From NCBI GenBank assembly GCA_965200685.1, contig OZ241379.1, positions 1,488,001-1,552,000 on the forward strand: a stretch of DNA of 64,000 nucleotides. The letters run 5' to 3'. This stretch comes from Bin5 sp965200685. GTDB lineage: Bacteria > Chloroflexota > Anaerolineae > Caldilineales > Caldilineaceae. Shown piece by piece: positions 8,650 to 16,880 of this stretch. Under the pieces are notes generated by a model. The model saw nothing but the letters and a program-made list of their open reading frames with translations. It searched no databases and was not told the DNA's origin. Position numbers and translations under genes: made by a program. Numbering within the stretch: position 1 is the stretch's first letter; each line of letters opens with the position of its first letter.

Positions 8650-10074
8650 ATGATCGTAATGAAATTCGGTGGGACATCCGTTGGCTCAACGGAATCAATT
8701 CGTCGTGTAGCCAAAATTGTAGCACAGGCAGTCGAGAGCCAGACGAACTCCGGCGTGGTTGTCGTTCTCAGTGCCATGAGTGGCGTGACTGATGCGTTGA
8801 TCGGGGCAGCCCAAGCAGCAGCAGCCGGTGACGAGGGCCCCTATCGGGACGAACGCAGCCAGTTGTTGGTGAAACACCAGGTCGTAGCCGGTCAGCTCAT
8901 TGAGGACGGTGTAGAGCGAGCCGCGCTGGGCCGTCTGTTTGACAACCGCCTACGGGAATTTGAGCGTCTATGTCGTAGCATCGCTGTACTCGGCGAACTG
9001 ACGCAGCGGGGCCTAGATGTTGTCAGCGGTATGGGTGAACGGTTAAGCGCGCCTTTATTGGCGGCTGTGATGCGGGCTAAGGGTGTCAAGGCCCAGTTCG
9101 TTGATGCCAGCGAGCTGATCATCACCGACGCTAACTTCGGAAACGCGAATCCTCTGATGGCGACAACAGTAACCCGCTGTCAAGATTACCTACTGCCGAT
9201 GATGCAAAGCGGGGTCGTGCCGGTCGTCACCGGCTTTGTCGGCGCGACAAAAGACGGGGTGCCCACAACATTAGGCCGAGGCGGCTCCGACTATTCCGCG
9301 GCGATCCTCGGCGCGGCCCTCAATGCTGATGAAATTCAGATTTGGACGGATGTGGATGGGGTTATGACTGCTGATCCACGCATCGTTGCGAACGCCCGCT
9401 CTATGGTGGAACTCTCCTATGAGGAGGTCGCGGAATTGGCCTACTATGGTGCCAAAGTGCTCCACCCGAAAACTGTCACCCCGGCCATTGAAAAGAAGAT
9501 CCCCCTCCGGGTGCTCAACACATTTAATCCCACCCATGCGGGCACCCGCATCGTCGAAAGGACACAGACCCTCCACCATGGCGTAAAGGCCATTACCGCT
9601 GTGCGGGACATGCGACTCATTACCGTGGCCGGTCGGGGCATGCTCGGTATTCCTGGCATCGCGGCCCGCACCTTTGACGCAGTGGCCCGGCAGAATGCCA
9701 ATGTATTGATGATCAGCCAAGGCAGTAGCGAGCAAAGCATCTGCTTTGTGGTGCCAGATCAAGAGGGCGAAACGGTTGTATCGGCACTCAATGCCGAATT
9801 TGAGCGGGAATTGAACCAACACCTCATTGAAGAGATCAGCAGCCAGGCGGATATTGTGATCGTCGCGGTCGTCGGTTCTGGCATGAAGGGCACACCGGGC
9901 ATCGCAGCACGGGTTTTTAACGCGCTGGGCGCGCGCGGCATAAATGTAATCGCCATCGCCCAGGGCGCAAGCGAGGCCAACATCAGCCTTGTCGTCCTCT
10001 ACAGGGATGCAGACGAGGCAGTGCGCGCAATCCACGACACATTTGAACTGGGAACGGAGGAAACCTATGACTGA
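8650..10074 (+). CDS. lysC: Aspartate kinase
   Basis: Catalyses ATP-dependent phosphorylation of L-aspartate, the first step to lysine, threonine and methionine. The 474-residue protein starts MIVMKFGGTSVGS, with the amino-acid-kinase KFGGTSV motif, and has GRGGSDYSA near residue 210 and DVDGVMTADP near 235. Two ACT regulatory domains occupy the C-terminus, seen as the paired segments GRGMLGIPGIAARTF and GSGMKGTPGIAARVF. This is the long ThrA/LysC-III-like architecture. ATG 8650 is preferred over ATG 8659 because GGAG lies 11 nt upstream. The gene is controlled by the SAM riboswitch, so its main duty here is probably methionine supply. The stop overlaps the homoserine dehydrogenase start by 8 nt. 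Confidence 0.95.
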   Translation: MIVMKFGGTSVGSTESIRRVAKIVAQAVESQTNSGVVVVLSAMSGVTDALIGAAQAAAAGDEGPYRDERSQLLVKHQVVAGQLIEDGVERAALGRLFDNRLREFERLCRSIAVLGELTQRGLDVVSGMGERLSAPLLAAVMRAKGVKAQFVDASELIITDANFGNANPLMATTVTRCQDYLLPMMQSGVVPVVTGFVGATKDGVPTTLGRGGSDYSAAILGAALNADEIQIWTDVDGVMTADPRIVANARSMVELSYEEVAELAYYGAKVLHPKTVTPAIEKKIPLRVLNTFNPTHAGTRIVERTQTLHHGVKAITAVRDMRLITVAGRGMLGIPGIAARTFDAVARQNANVLMISQGSSEQSICFVVPDQEGETVVSALNAEFERELNQHLIEEISSQADIVIVAVVGSGMKGTPGIAARVFNALGARGINVIAIAQGASEANISLVVLYRDADEAVRAIHDTFELGTEETYD

Positions 10075-11236
10075 ACTACCCATCATTCTATTGGGGTTGG
10101 GCGGCGTTGGTCGGGCCCTATTGCAGCAGGTTCTCAAGAACCGGGCCTTCCACCGCTATCAGTACGATCTACAGATCCGCTTCCTCGCCTTGTGCGATAG
10201 CCGTGGCGCGCTGCTAGAACCGGGCGAGGGCTTCTCCGATACGCAGCTCAATGAAATCCTACATCTAAAAGAGCAGGGTGGCTCCCTGACGACTCATCCC
10301 CTTGGGGGGACCCAAGGCGACCTGGCTGCAATTGTTGACATCGCCGGGCGGCCGGGTACAGTCGTCATCGACTGTACCGCGTCGGATGCAACCGTGCCTG
10401 CCCTATTTTTTGCTCTAGATCGCGGCTATCCGCTCGTGTTGGCAAACAAAAAACCGCTGACCATGGGACAGGATGTCTACGACAGGCTCACTCGGGCCGG
10501 GGCCAGCCGTGCCCCAGCCCAGGCCCGTTGGGAGACGACTGTCGGTGCTGGTCTGCCGGTGGTTGCTACCCTCAACAGGTTGGTATCAAGCGGCGATACA
10601 ATCAACCGCATCAGCGGCACCTTCAGCGGTACCCTCGGCTATCTAATGACCGGCCTGGAAGAGGGTCGTTCCTTCAGCGAAACCGTGCAGGATGCTTTCC
10701 GTCTAGGGTATACTGAACCGGACCCACGGGACGATCTAGGCGGCGTGGATGTCGCGCGCAAGGCACTGATTCTGGCCCGGGGGATGGGTTGGCATATGGA
10801 GATGAAACAAGTGGAGGTCAACGGCCTATACCCAGAGACCTTGGCCGACCTGTCCGTGGACACCTTTCTGGCAAAATTACCGTCCCTAGATGAACACTAT
10901 CAGAAAGAAGTGGCTCAGGCTGCGACCGAGGGCAAAGTTCTGCGTTATGCTGCCAGCGTAGAATGGGACCCTGCCACCTCCCAGCCGGACGACTTGGTTG
11001 TCTCGTCCACCCAGGGCACGTGCCGCAGCGGCCTGACCGCAGTGCCCAAGGACAGTCCCTTAGGGCGTCTGCGCGGCACGGACAATCTTGTAGAACTCTA
11101 CAGTCGCTGGTACAGCCCCAATCCATTGGTGATTCAGGGGCGAGGAGCCGGGGTAGAAGCAACCGCGGCCGGTGTGTTGAGTGATGTAATGGAACTAGGT
11201 TTCAGTGCCGGCCTACCAAGGGTGGGCCGGCTCTAG
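10067..11236 (+). CDS. hom: Homoserine dehydrogenase
   Basis: Reduces aspartate-4-semialdehyde to homoserine with NAD(P)H. The 389-residue protein begins with the Rossmann motif LLGLGGVGRALLQQV, then ANKKPLT near residue 130, and the family signature from SGTFSGTLGYLMTGLEEG to GYTEPDPRDDLGGVDVARK at about residues 184-230. It lacks the C-terminal ACT domain of longer enzymes and ends soon after the catalytic domain, as in the ThrA/MetL homoserine dehydrogenase half. The start ATG 10067 has ACGGAGG 6 nt upstream and overlaps the aspartate kinase stop (ATGACTGA), implying translational coupling. Separate but coupled kinase and dehydrogenase genes resemble an unfused ThrA. Confidence 0.94.
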   Translation: MTELPIILLGLGGVGRALLQQVLKNRAFHRYQYDLQIRFLALCDSRGALLEPGEGFSDTQLNEILHLKEQGGSLTTHPLGGTQGDLAAIVDIAGRPGTVVIDCTASDATVPALFFALDRGYPLVLANKKPLTMGQDVYDRLTRAGASRAPAQARWETTVGAGLPVVATLNRLVSSGDTINRISGTFSGTLGYLMTGLEEGRSFSETVQDAFRLGYTEPDPRDDLGGVDVARKALILARGMGWHMEMKQVEVNGLYPETLADLSVDTFLAKLPSLDEHYQKEVAQAATEGKVLRYAASVEWDPATSQPDDLVVSSTQGTCRSGLTAVPKDSPLGRLRGTDNLVELYSRWYSPNPLVIQGRGAGVEATAAGVLSDVMELGFSAGLPRVGRL

Positions 11237-11292
11237 ATAAGGGTGGAGTCCCTGGGGAATCCAGATCCACTTCTAAGAGGGAGTCAATTCCG

Positions 11293-12432
11293 ATGAATCG
11301 TCAATCAAAGATCCCTGTCGGTGTGCTGGGAGCGACTGGCGCAGTGGGGCAACGATTTGTGCAGATGCTCCAGGGTCATCCCTGGTTTGAGATTACAGTG
11401 CTTTGTGCGTCCCAACGCAATGCGGGTAAGTCCTATGGGGAGGCCTGCAATTGGCTGCTGCGGGGCGATATGCCTGCCCACCTGCAGAACGAGCTGTTGC
11501 AGGAGATGAAGCCGGGCATCGACTGCCAGCTTGTGTTTAGTGCTCTTCCGAGCGGGCCGGCCAAAGAGATTGAAGCGGAGCTGGCTGCGGCTGGCTATAT
11601 CATATGTAGCAATGCCAGTGCCTATCGCTATGAACCGGATGTACCTTTACTGATCCCGGAGGTCAACCCGCAGCATTTGGGGTTGATCGATGTACAACGC
11701 CGGCAGCGGGGTTGGCCGGGCTTCATCGTCACAAATCCTAACTGCTCCACAACTCATCTGGTCAGTGCGCTTCATCCTCTACACGAAACATTTGACGTCA
11801 AAAAGATTTTTGTCGTGACTATGCAATCCGTCAGTGGAGCCGGATACGCCGGTGTGGTGTCCATGGACATTATCGACAATGTGGTGCCGTTCATCGGCGC
11901 GGAAGAGGACAAGATGGAACGCCGGGAGCCACAGAAACTCCTCGGCACATTTGATGGCCAGAGGGTACAGGCCGCTGATTTCCACGTCAGTGCCCATTGC
12001 AACCGGGTGCCTGTGCGTAATGGCCATCTGGAGGCGATCAGTGTCGAGTTTGCTCGCCGTCCTAGCCTAGAGGATGTGCGCCTAGCGTGGGCAGAATACA
12101 ATCCCTTACCCCAGCAGTTGAGGCTGCCCAGCGCACCCCAAGCGGCCATCCTCTACCGAGAGGAGACGGACCGGCCCCAGCCACGTATGGACCGGCTGGC
12201 CGGCAGCATCCCCGGCATGGCAACGGTCGTCGGCCGCCTACGAGAGGATCCGCTCTTCCACATGAAATTCCTAGCCCTCGGCCATAACACAATCCGCGGG
12301 GCCGCGGGCGGCAGTCTCCTCAACGCCGAGCTTCTAGTGGCGCAGGGCTATTTAGGTCTGCACAGCAGCGTGGCGGAGAATGAAGCAGTAGAGACACGAA
12401 ATGGTCAAAAGGCAATGGCCGAGCCTATATAA
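11293..12432 (+). CDS. asd: Aspartate-semialdehyde dehydrogenase, archaeal/fungal type
   Basis: Reduces aspartyl-phosphate to aspartate-4-semialdehyde, the step between the two upstream enzymes. The 379-residue protein has the NADP-binding GVLGATGAVGQRFVQML at the N-terminus, the catalytic cysteine in TNPNCSTTHL near residue 150, QSVSGAGYAG, and the EEDKMERREPQKLLG and HCNRVPV segments typical of the longer archaeal/yeast-type branch rather than the E. coli type. A purine-rich GAGGGAG ribosome site precedes ATG 11293. The 56-nt spacer from homoserine dehydrogenase shows no terminator, so the three genes probably form one SAM-riboswitch-controlled operon. Confidence 0.94.
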   Translation: MNRQSKIPVGVLGATGAVGQRFVQMLQGHPWFEITVLCASQRNAGKSYGEACNWLLRGDMPAHLQNELLQEMKPGIDCQLVFSALPSGPAKEIEAELAAAGYIICSNASAYRYEPDVPLLIPEVNPQHLGLIDVQRRQRGWPGFIVTNPNCSTTHLVSALHPLHETFDVKKIFVVTMQSVSGAGYAGVVSMDIIDNVVPFIGAEEDKMERREPQKLLGTFDGQRVQAADFHVSAHCNRVPVRNGHLEAISVEFARRPSLEDVRLAWAEYNPLPQQLRLPSAPQAAILYREETDRPQPRMDRLAGSIPGMATVVGRLREDPLFHMKFLALGHNTIRGAAGGSLLNAELLVAQGYLGLHSSVAENEAVETRNGQKAMAEPI

Positions 12433-12497
12433 AATAGTTGTCAGGGGCTAGAAGAGGCAGCAAGCCTGCCCTATCTCCGTACAATCAACCTAGAAAC

Positions 12498-12527
12498 TTT
12501 ACACAACGAGGCAAGGTAAGGTAAAAT
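12498..12527 (+). promoter_or_regulatory. Candidate promoter for the HAD-like gene
   Basis: TTTACA (12498-12503) and TAAAAT (12522-12527) are separated by 18 nt, about 50 nt before the TTG start at 12585. The match is good but not perfect and no other signal supports it. Confidence 0.4.
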
Positions 12528-12584
12528 CATGTTTAGTTTATCATAAGCGCGTTTTGGCAGGTGTAGTAGAGAGAAGGTGCAGAA

Positions 12585-13781
12585 TTGGACAGCGTTCAAA
12601 CAAAAGAAGTATATCCGCTTGCAATTGAGAACTTCGGGCTGGCATCCCTCGATGAACTCATCGGTGATCTGGTCATCTACCGCAGCTTGGAACCGAAATT
12701 CAGGCCGAAACTCCCCGGCCTGAAATCGTGCCGCTACCTCTTAGGATTGCCGAACCGTGTTGTGCCGCGCAAGCAGCAGGACGCCTATGCCCAAGTGGCC
12801 CTATGGATTATGAAGCAGGCACAACAACAACGAGGGGCCACCATCAATGAGCTGCTATTCATCGGTGATACCCTCTCCGGCGATGGGCACACCTTTCAGG
12901 TCATGCGTACACAGAGTGGCTTGCCCGGTGCCTGCTTTATCGGCAATGAAAACGTGCATGAACCGGCGCAACCCTCTATCAATGCCAAGATAGGAATTTT
13001 TGAGGCAAACCGCTGGAGTCAACTGGCAGATTGGCTCCACTGGGCACTGAACAACGGTTTGAAGATGGACAGCAATACGGTCGTTGTCCTCGATTTAGAT
13101 AAGACAGCCATCGGTGCGCGGGGGCGCAATGATCGGGCCATTGATAAGGCCCGTCTGAAAGGGCTGCATCGTACCGTAGGCAGATTACTAGGCGATAAAT
13201 TCAATGCACAACGATTCGCACAACACTACGAACATCTCAACCGCTCCCGCTATCATCACCTGACCGGGGACAACCAGGATTATCTAGCCTATATCTGCCT
13301 CATGCTGAACAACGACGGACTCAACTACACGGACCTGTTGGACCGGATCGAAAGTGGAGCCATTCAGACATTTGAACAGTTTGTCCGCTATGTCCAAGTC
13401 TGCATTGCCGGGGGCGGCCGGGTGAGCGAAACCATGCGCCAGGCCCATGAGGCGGTCAATACCGCTGTTTTTCAAGGGGACCCCACGCCGTTCAAGCAGT
13501 TCCGACGGGAAGAATTCCTAGCGACATTGGAACATATGAACAATCTATCTGATGACCTGCCGGCCGAGGAACGCCTTCACCAAGAGATCTGCATCACTCA
13601 AGAGGTGAGCGAGACCATTCTCTGGTTGAAGGAACAGGGATGTCTGATCATCAGCTTCAGTGACAAACCAGACGAAGCTTCGATCCCCCATCGTACCCGG
13701 CATCGCGGCAAACAGCCGATTCACAGAGCACAAACCCACGCGATTGGCGTCAGCATCGCAGATCAACTCCGAAATTTGTAG
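12585..13781 (+). CDS. HAD-superfamily-like protein with unusual motif order
   Basis: The protein has 398 residues. A TTG start is used because GAAGG lies 7 nt upstream and no ATG precedes the conserved-looking region. Residues 165-176 read TVVVLDLDKTAIG, a haloacid-dehalogenase motif I with D170 and D172. SFSDKPDEAS near 353-362 resembles the motif II/III region with a lysine. Unusually, LLFIGDTLSGDGHTF at about 91-105 resembles HAD motif IV but comes before motif I. The middle (about 200-340) is helical and unrecognised. It may be a phosphatase or phosphotransferase acting on a small metabolite or nucleotide. It lies 150 nt after asd with its own possible promoter. The specific function is unknown. 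Confidence 0.6.
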   Translation: MDSVQTKEVYPLAIENFGLASLDELIGDLVIYRSLEPKFRPKLPGLKSCRYLLGLPNRVVPRKQQDAYAQVALWIMKQAQQQRGATINELLFIGDTLSGDGHTFQVMRTQSGLPGACFIGNENVHEPAQPSINAKIGIFEANRWSQLADWLHWALNNGLKMDSNTVVVLDLDKTAIGARGRNDRAIDKARLKGLHRTVGRLLGDKFNAQRFAQHYEHLNRSRYHHLTGDNQDYLAYICLMLNNDGLNYTDLLDRIESGAIQTFEQFVRYVQVCIAGGGRVSETMRQAHEAVNTAVFQGDPTPFKQFRREEFLATLEHMNNLSDDLPAEERLHQEICITQEVSETILWLKEQGCLIISFSDKPDEASIPHRTRHRGKQPIHRAQTHAIGVSIADQLRNL

Positions 13782-13943
13782 GCAGTCACCAGGTCGGATT
13801 GTTCACTGGTTTCTAGCTTACTGAGTAGAAGGTTTTTTCCCGCTACACTCGGCGCAAGATCTGCCATACAACTTTGCCAGGGTGGTAGATCGAACTAAAA
13901 ATTTTGTATTGCTGCTCTTAATCATAGCGGGTAGCAAATTGAT

Positions 13944-13981
13944 TTGAAGTGCCCGACACCCGATGGTATGGGGCACTTCAA
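13944..13981 (+). promoter_or_regulatory. Stem-loop in the ftsH leader
   Basis: TTGAAGTGCCC (13944-13954) and GGGCACTTCAA (13971-13981) form a perfect 11-bp stem with a 16-nt loop, ending 19 nt before the ftsH ATG at 14001. There is no T-run, so it is not a simple terminator. It could affect translation or mRNA stability of ftsH, or act as a DNA operator. Confidence 0.6.
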
Positions 13982-14000
13982 GCATAGGATAGATTCGGTT

Positions 14001-15884
14001 ATGGCAGATAACGAGAAGCAAGCGGGCAATGGACAGCCTCCGGAAGAAAACCCCAACGACCGCTTTCGACAGATCATAAGTCGTAGCTGGGTCTGGATTT
14101 TGCTGGCCGTTCTGATCTTTTTTGTATACCGCCTCTTTATCAATCCAGCCACTGATGCCGACAATCTGCTCAGCCTGAACCAAGTGGCTGACTATGTGCG
14201 TAACGGCTCTGTGCAGCGGATTGTGGTCCAGGGCGATGAGGTCATCGTTGAGATTTCCGACACCGAGCGTCGCCGAAGTCGGAAAGAATTTGGCGAAAGT
14301 CTCCTCAATTCGCTCAAATCTTTTGGTGTATCTGAAGAGCAATTGGCCGCCATCTCCATTGATATGGAACGTGCCCCCAGGAGTGGTGCTTTCTTCAACT
14401 GGCTCATTATGCTGTTGCCCATCATCCTGATCTTCGGCTTTTTCATCTTCATTATGCGGCAGGTAGGGGCCGGCGGGCAGAATCGAGCTATGCAGTTTGG
14501 GCGCAGTCGGGCCAAAAAGATGGAAGAAGCTGACCGACCCACTGTCACATTTGCGGATGTCGCCGGTTCTGAAGAGGCCAAGCAGGAATTGCAGGAAGTT
14601 GTAGAATTTCTGAAGGAACCGGAAAAATTTGCAGCCTTGGGCGCACGCATCCCCAAGGGGGTGCTGATGGTCGGCTCACCGGGCACGGGCAAGACATTAT
14701 TGGCCAAAGCCGTGGCCGGCGAGGCGGGTGTACCCTTCTTCAGCATCAGCGGCTCTGAATTTGTTGAGATGTTTGTGGGTGTGGGTGCGAGTCGGGTGAG
14801 AGACCTGTTCGAGCAGGCAAAGAAAAACGTGCCCTGTATCATTTTCATTGATGAGATCGACGCGGTAGGTCGCCACCGGGGTGCGGGTATGGGCGGCGGG
14901 AACGATGAACGGGAACAGACGCTCAATCAGATTTTAGTGGAGATGGATGGCTTTGACAGTGAGACAACCGTCATCATTATCGCGGCCACCAATCGCCCAG
15001 ATATCCTTGACCCAGCCCTGTTGCGCCCAGGTCGATTCGACCGCAAAGTTGTGGTAGATCGGCCGGACCGCCGAGGGCGTGAGGCGATTCTGCAGGTGCA
15101 TGCCCGCGGCAAACCCCTGGCAGCGGACATCGACCTGAATGTGATCTCCAAACAGACGCCCGGCATGGTGGGGGCCGACCTGGAAAATCTGTTGAATGAG
15201 GCCGCGATTCTGGCCGCCCGCCGCAATAAACGTTCCATCAGCATGGACGAACTGGTAGAGTCGATTGAACGAGTGATGGCTGGCCCAATACGCAGAAGTC
15301 GGGTGCTCAGCCACGAAGAGCGACAGATTGTCGCCTATCATGAAGCGGGTCATGCAGTAGTCATGGCCATGCTTCCCCACACTGACGCGGTAGGCAAGAT
15401 CAGCCTCGTCAGTCGCGGGCAGGCCTTGGGCTATATCATGCCCCTACCCGAAGAAGACCGCACCCTGAAAAGTCAGGCGGAATATGAGGACGAACTGGCC
15501 GGGCTTTTGGGAGGACGTGTTGCCGAAGAACTCACCTTTGAGGAGATCACCACCGGTGCTGTTAGCGATCTAGAACAGGTCACAAAACTGGCAAAGGCCA
15601 TGGTCACCCGCTTTGGGATGAGCAAAGAATTGGGGCCAATGCAGCTCAATCAGGGCGATTCAAACCCGTTCCTAGGCATGGATTTGGGCGAGAGACGCTT
15701 CTATAGTGAGGATGTGGCCCGCTCCATTGACCGGGAAGTACGCCGGATTGTGGAGACTGCCTACACCCGGGCCAAAGAAATTCTGACAACCCATCAGGAC
15801 ACATTACGCCTTCTGGCAGAAACCCTTCTGGAAAAGGAAGTCCTGGAAGGGAAAGAATTTGAGGAACTTCTGGGGCTGACATAA
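14001..15884 (+). CDS. ftsH: ATP-dependent zinc metalloprotease FtsH
   Basis: Membrane-bound AAA+ protease that degrades misfolded membrane proteins and regulatory substrates. The 627-residue protein has two membrane helices at about 30-46 (WVWILLAVLIFFVYRLF) and 131-152, with a periplasmic domain between them. The AAA module carries Walker A GSPGTGKT (225-232), Walker B IIFIDE (280-285), the pore motif in SEFVEMFVGVGASR, and the second region of homology ending LRPGRFDRKV. The zinc site HEAGH is at 447-451. Length and order are standard for FtsH. ATG 14001 gives a normal cytoplasmic N-terminus; an in-frame ATG at 13944 lies inside the leader stem-loop and is less likely. The gene is convergent with psuG. 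Confidence 0.97.
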   Translation: MADNEKQAGNGQPPEENPNDRFRQIISRSWVWILLAVLIFFVYRLFINPATDADNLLSLNQVADYVRNGSVQRIVVQGDEVIVEISDTERRRSRKEFGESLLNSLKSFGVSEEQLAAISIDMERAPRSGAFFNWLIMLLPIILIFGFFIFIMRQVGAGGQNRAMQFGRSRAKKMEEADRPTVTFADVAGSEEAKQELQEVVEFLKEPEKFAALGARIPKGVLMVGSPGTGKTLLAKAVAGEAGVPFFSISGSEFVEMFVGVGASRVRDLFEQAKKNVPCIIFIDEIDAVGRHRGAGMGGGNDEREQTLNQILVEMDGFDSETTVIIIAATNRPDILDPALLRPGRFDRKVVVDRPDRRGREAILQVHARGKPLAADIDLNVISKQTPGMVGADLENLLNEAAILAARRNKRSISMDELVESIERVMAGPIRRSRVLSHEERQIVAYHEAGHAVVMAMLPHTDAVGKISLVSRGQALGYIMPLPEEDRTLKSQAEYEDELAGLLGGRVAEELTFEEITTGAVSDLEQVTKLAKAMVTRFGMSKELGPMQLNQGDSNPFLGMDLGERRFYSEDVARSIDREVRRIVETAYTRAKEILTTHQDTLRLLAETLLEKEVLEGKEFEELLGLT

Positions 15885-15948
15885 AGACGACGAACGTTCA
15901 ACTCTGATTAGGGGAAGGCCTAGGTTCCTACCTGTTCAACCGTAATTC

Positions 15949-16812
15949 CTACTTTTCTTCCAAGGCCACTGCGATCGCGGCCGCCACTTGTGCATTGTTA
16001 CGCAGCAGAGCAAGATTCGCACGAATACTGCGCTCGTCGCTCAGTTCGGCGATGCGGTTGAGCAGATAGGGTGTTATCTCTGCCGAGCGCAGGCCCGCGC
16101 TGTGTGCATCCGTCAGGGCCTGCGTGATGGCCGGCTCAATCTCCGCCGCAGGGATTTCGTCCGCAGCCGGCACAGGCACAGCCACCAGAACTCCCCCTGG
16201 CAACCCCAATGCCCGCTTCGCCCGCCAGATATCCGCCACCTCCTGCGGAGATATGCAGCAGACATCCACGGGCAGGCCGCTACGGCGGCTGTAAAAAGCC
16301 GGGAATTCCTGTGTACGGTAGCCGATAACCGTCACCCCGTGGGTTTCCAGATATTCTAGCGTGGCCGGCAGGTCCAATAGTGCTTTGGCCCCCGCACAGA
16401 CGACGACCAGCGGGGTTTGGGCCAGTTCCTGTAGGTCGGCACTGATATCTGCGCCAAGGCTCGGTGTGCTGCTGCGATGAACACCGCCGATTCCGCCGGT
16501 GGCAAACACTTCAATGCCAGCTTGATGAGCGACCCACATGGTGGCCGCGACGGTTGTGGCCCCATCCAATTTGCGGGCCACGACAATGGGTAGATCCCGC
16601 CGGCTGACTTTGCGTACATCCTGAGCACGGGCAAGCCTCTCGATCTGTTGCAGGCTGAGGCCGGCGAGCAGCTCCCCCTGGATGATGCCGACGGTAGCCG
16701 GGATTGCACCACCCTGCCGCACGATGCCCTCCATCGCCCGGGCCAGCTCCAAGTTGTGCGGATAAGGCAATCCGTGACTGATGACCGTTGATTCTAGAGC
16801 GACTCGGTTCAT
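15949..16812 (-). CDS. psuG: Pseudouridine-5'-phosphate glycosidase
   Basis: Splits the C-C glycosidic bond of pseudouridine 5'-phosphate to give uracil and ribose 5-phosphate, acting in pseudouridine breakdown. The 287-residue protein has the expected length. The N-terminus ALESTVISHGLPYPHNLELA contains the conserved glutamate (E7 here), and VVARKLDGATTVAATM and ATGGIGGVHR follow. GAKALLDLPATLEYLETHGV includes K143, corresponding to the lysine known to form the ribose adduct in E. coli PsuG. The companion kinase PsuK is not adjacent; the next gene on the strand, at 16881-18521, is unrelated. No promoter was identified. Confidence 0.95.
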   Translation of the reverse strand: MNRVALESTVISHGLPYPHNLELARAMEGIVRQGGAIPATVGIIQGELLAGLSLQQIERLARAQDVRKVSRRDLPIVVARKLDGATTVAATMWVAHQAGIEVFATGGIGGVHRSSTPSLGADISADLQELAQTPLVVVCAGAKALLDLPATLEYLETHGVTVIGYRTQEFPAFYSRRSGLPVDVCCISPQEVADIWRAKRALGLPGGVLVAVPVPAADEIPAAEIEPAITQALTDAHSAGLRSAEITPYLLNRIAELSDERSIRANLALLRNNAQVAAAIAVALEEK

Positions 16813-16832
16813 GCAGGGTTTCTGTCATTCGC

Positions 16833-16856
16833 CAAGATGCACCACATCACATCTTG
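16833..16856 (-). promoter_or_regulatory. Short stem-loop between the PEP-utiliser-like gene and psuG
   Basis: CAAGATG (16833-16839) and CATCTTG (16850-16856) form a 7-bp stem around a 10-nt loop in the 68-nt gap before psuG. It has no T-run and its significance is uncertain. Confidence 0.3.
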
Positions 16857-16880
16857 CGATCTTGATGACAAGCCGCTTGG

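Noticed and set aside
9271..10137. 288-codon open frame antisense to aspartate kinase
   Set aside because: The opposite frame encodes a well-conserved enzyme; the antisense frame has no homology-like features.
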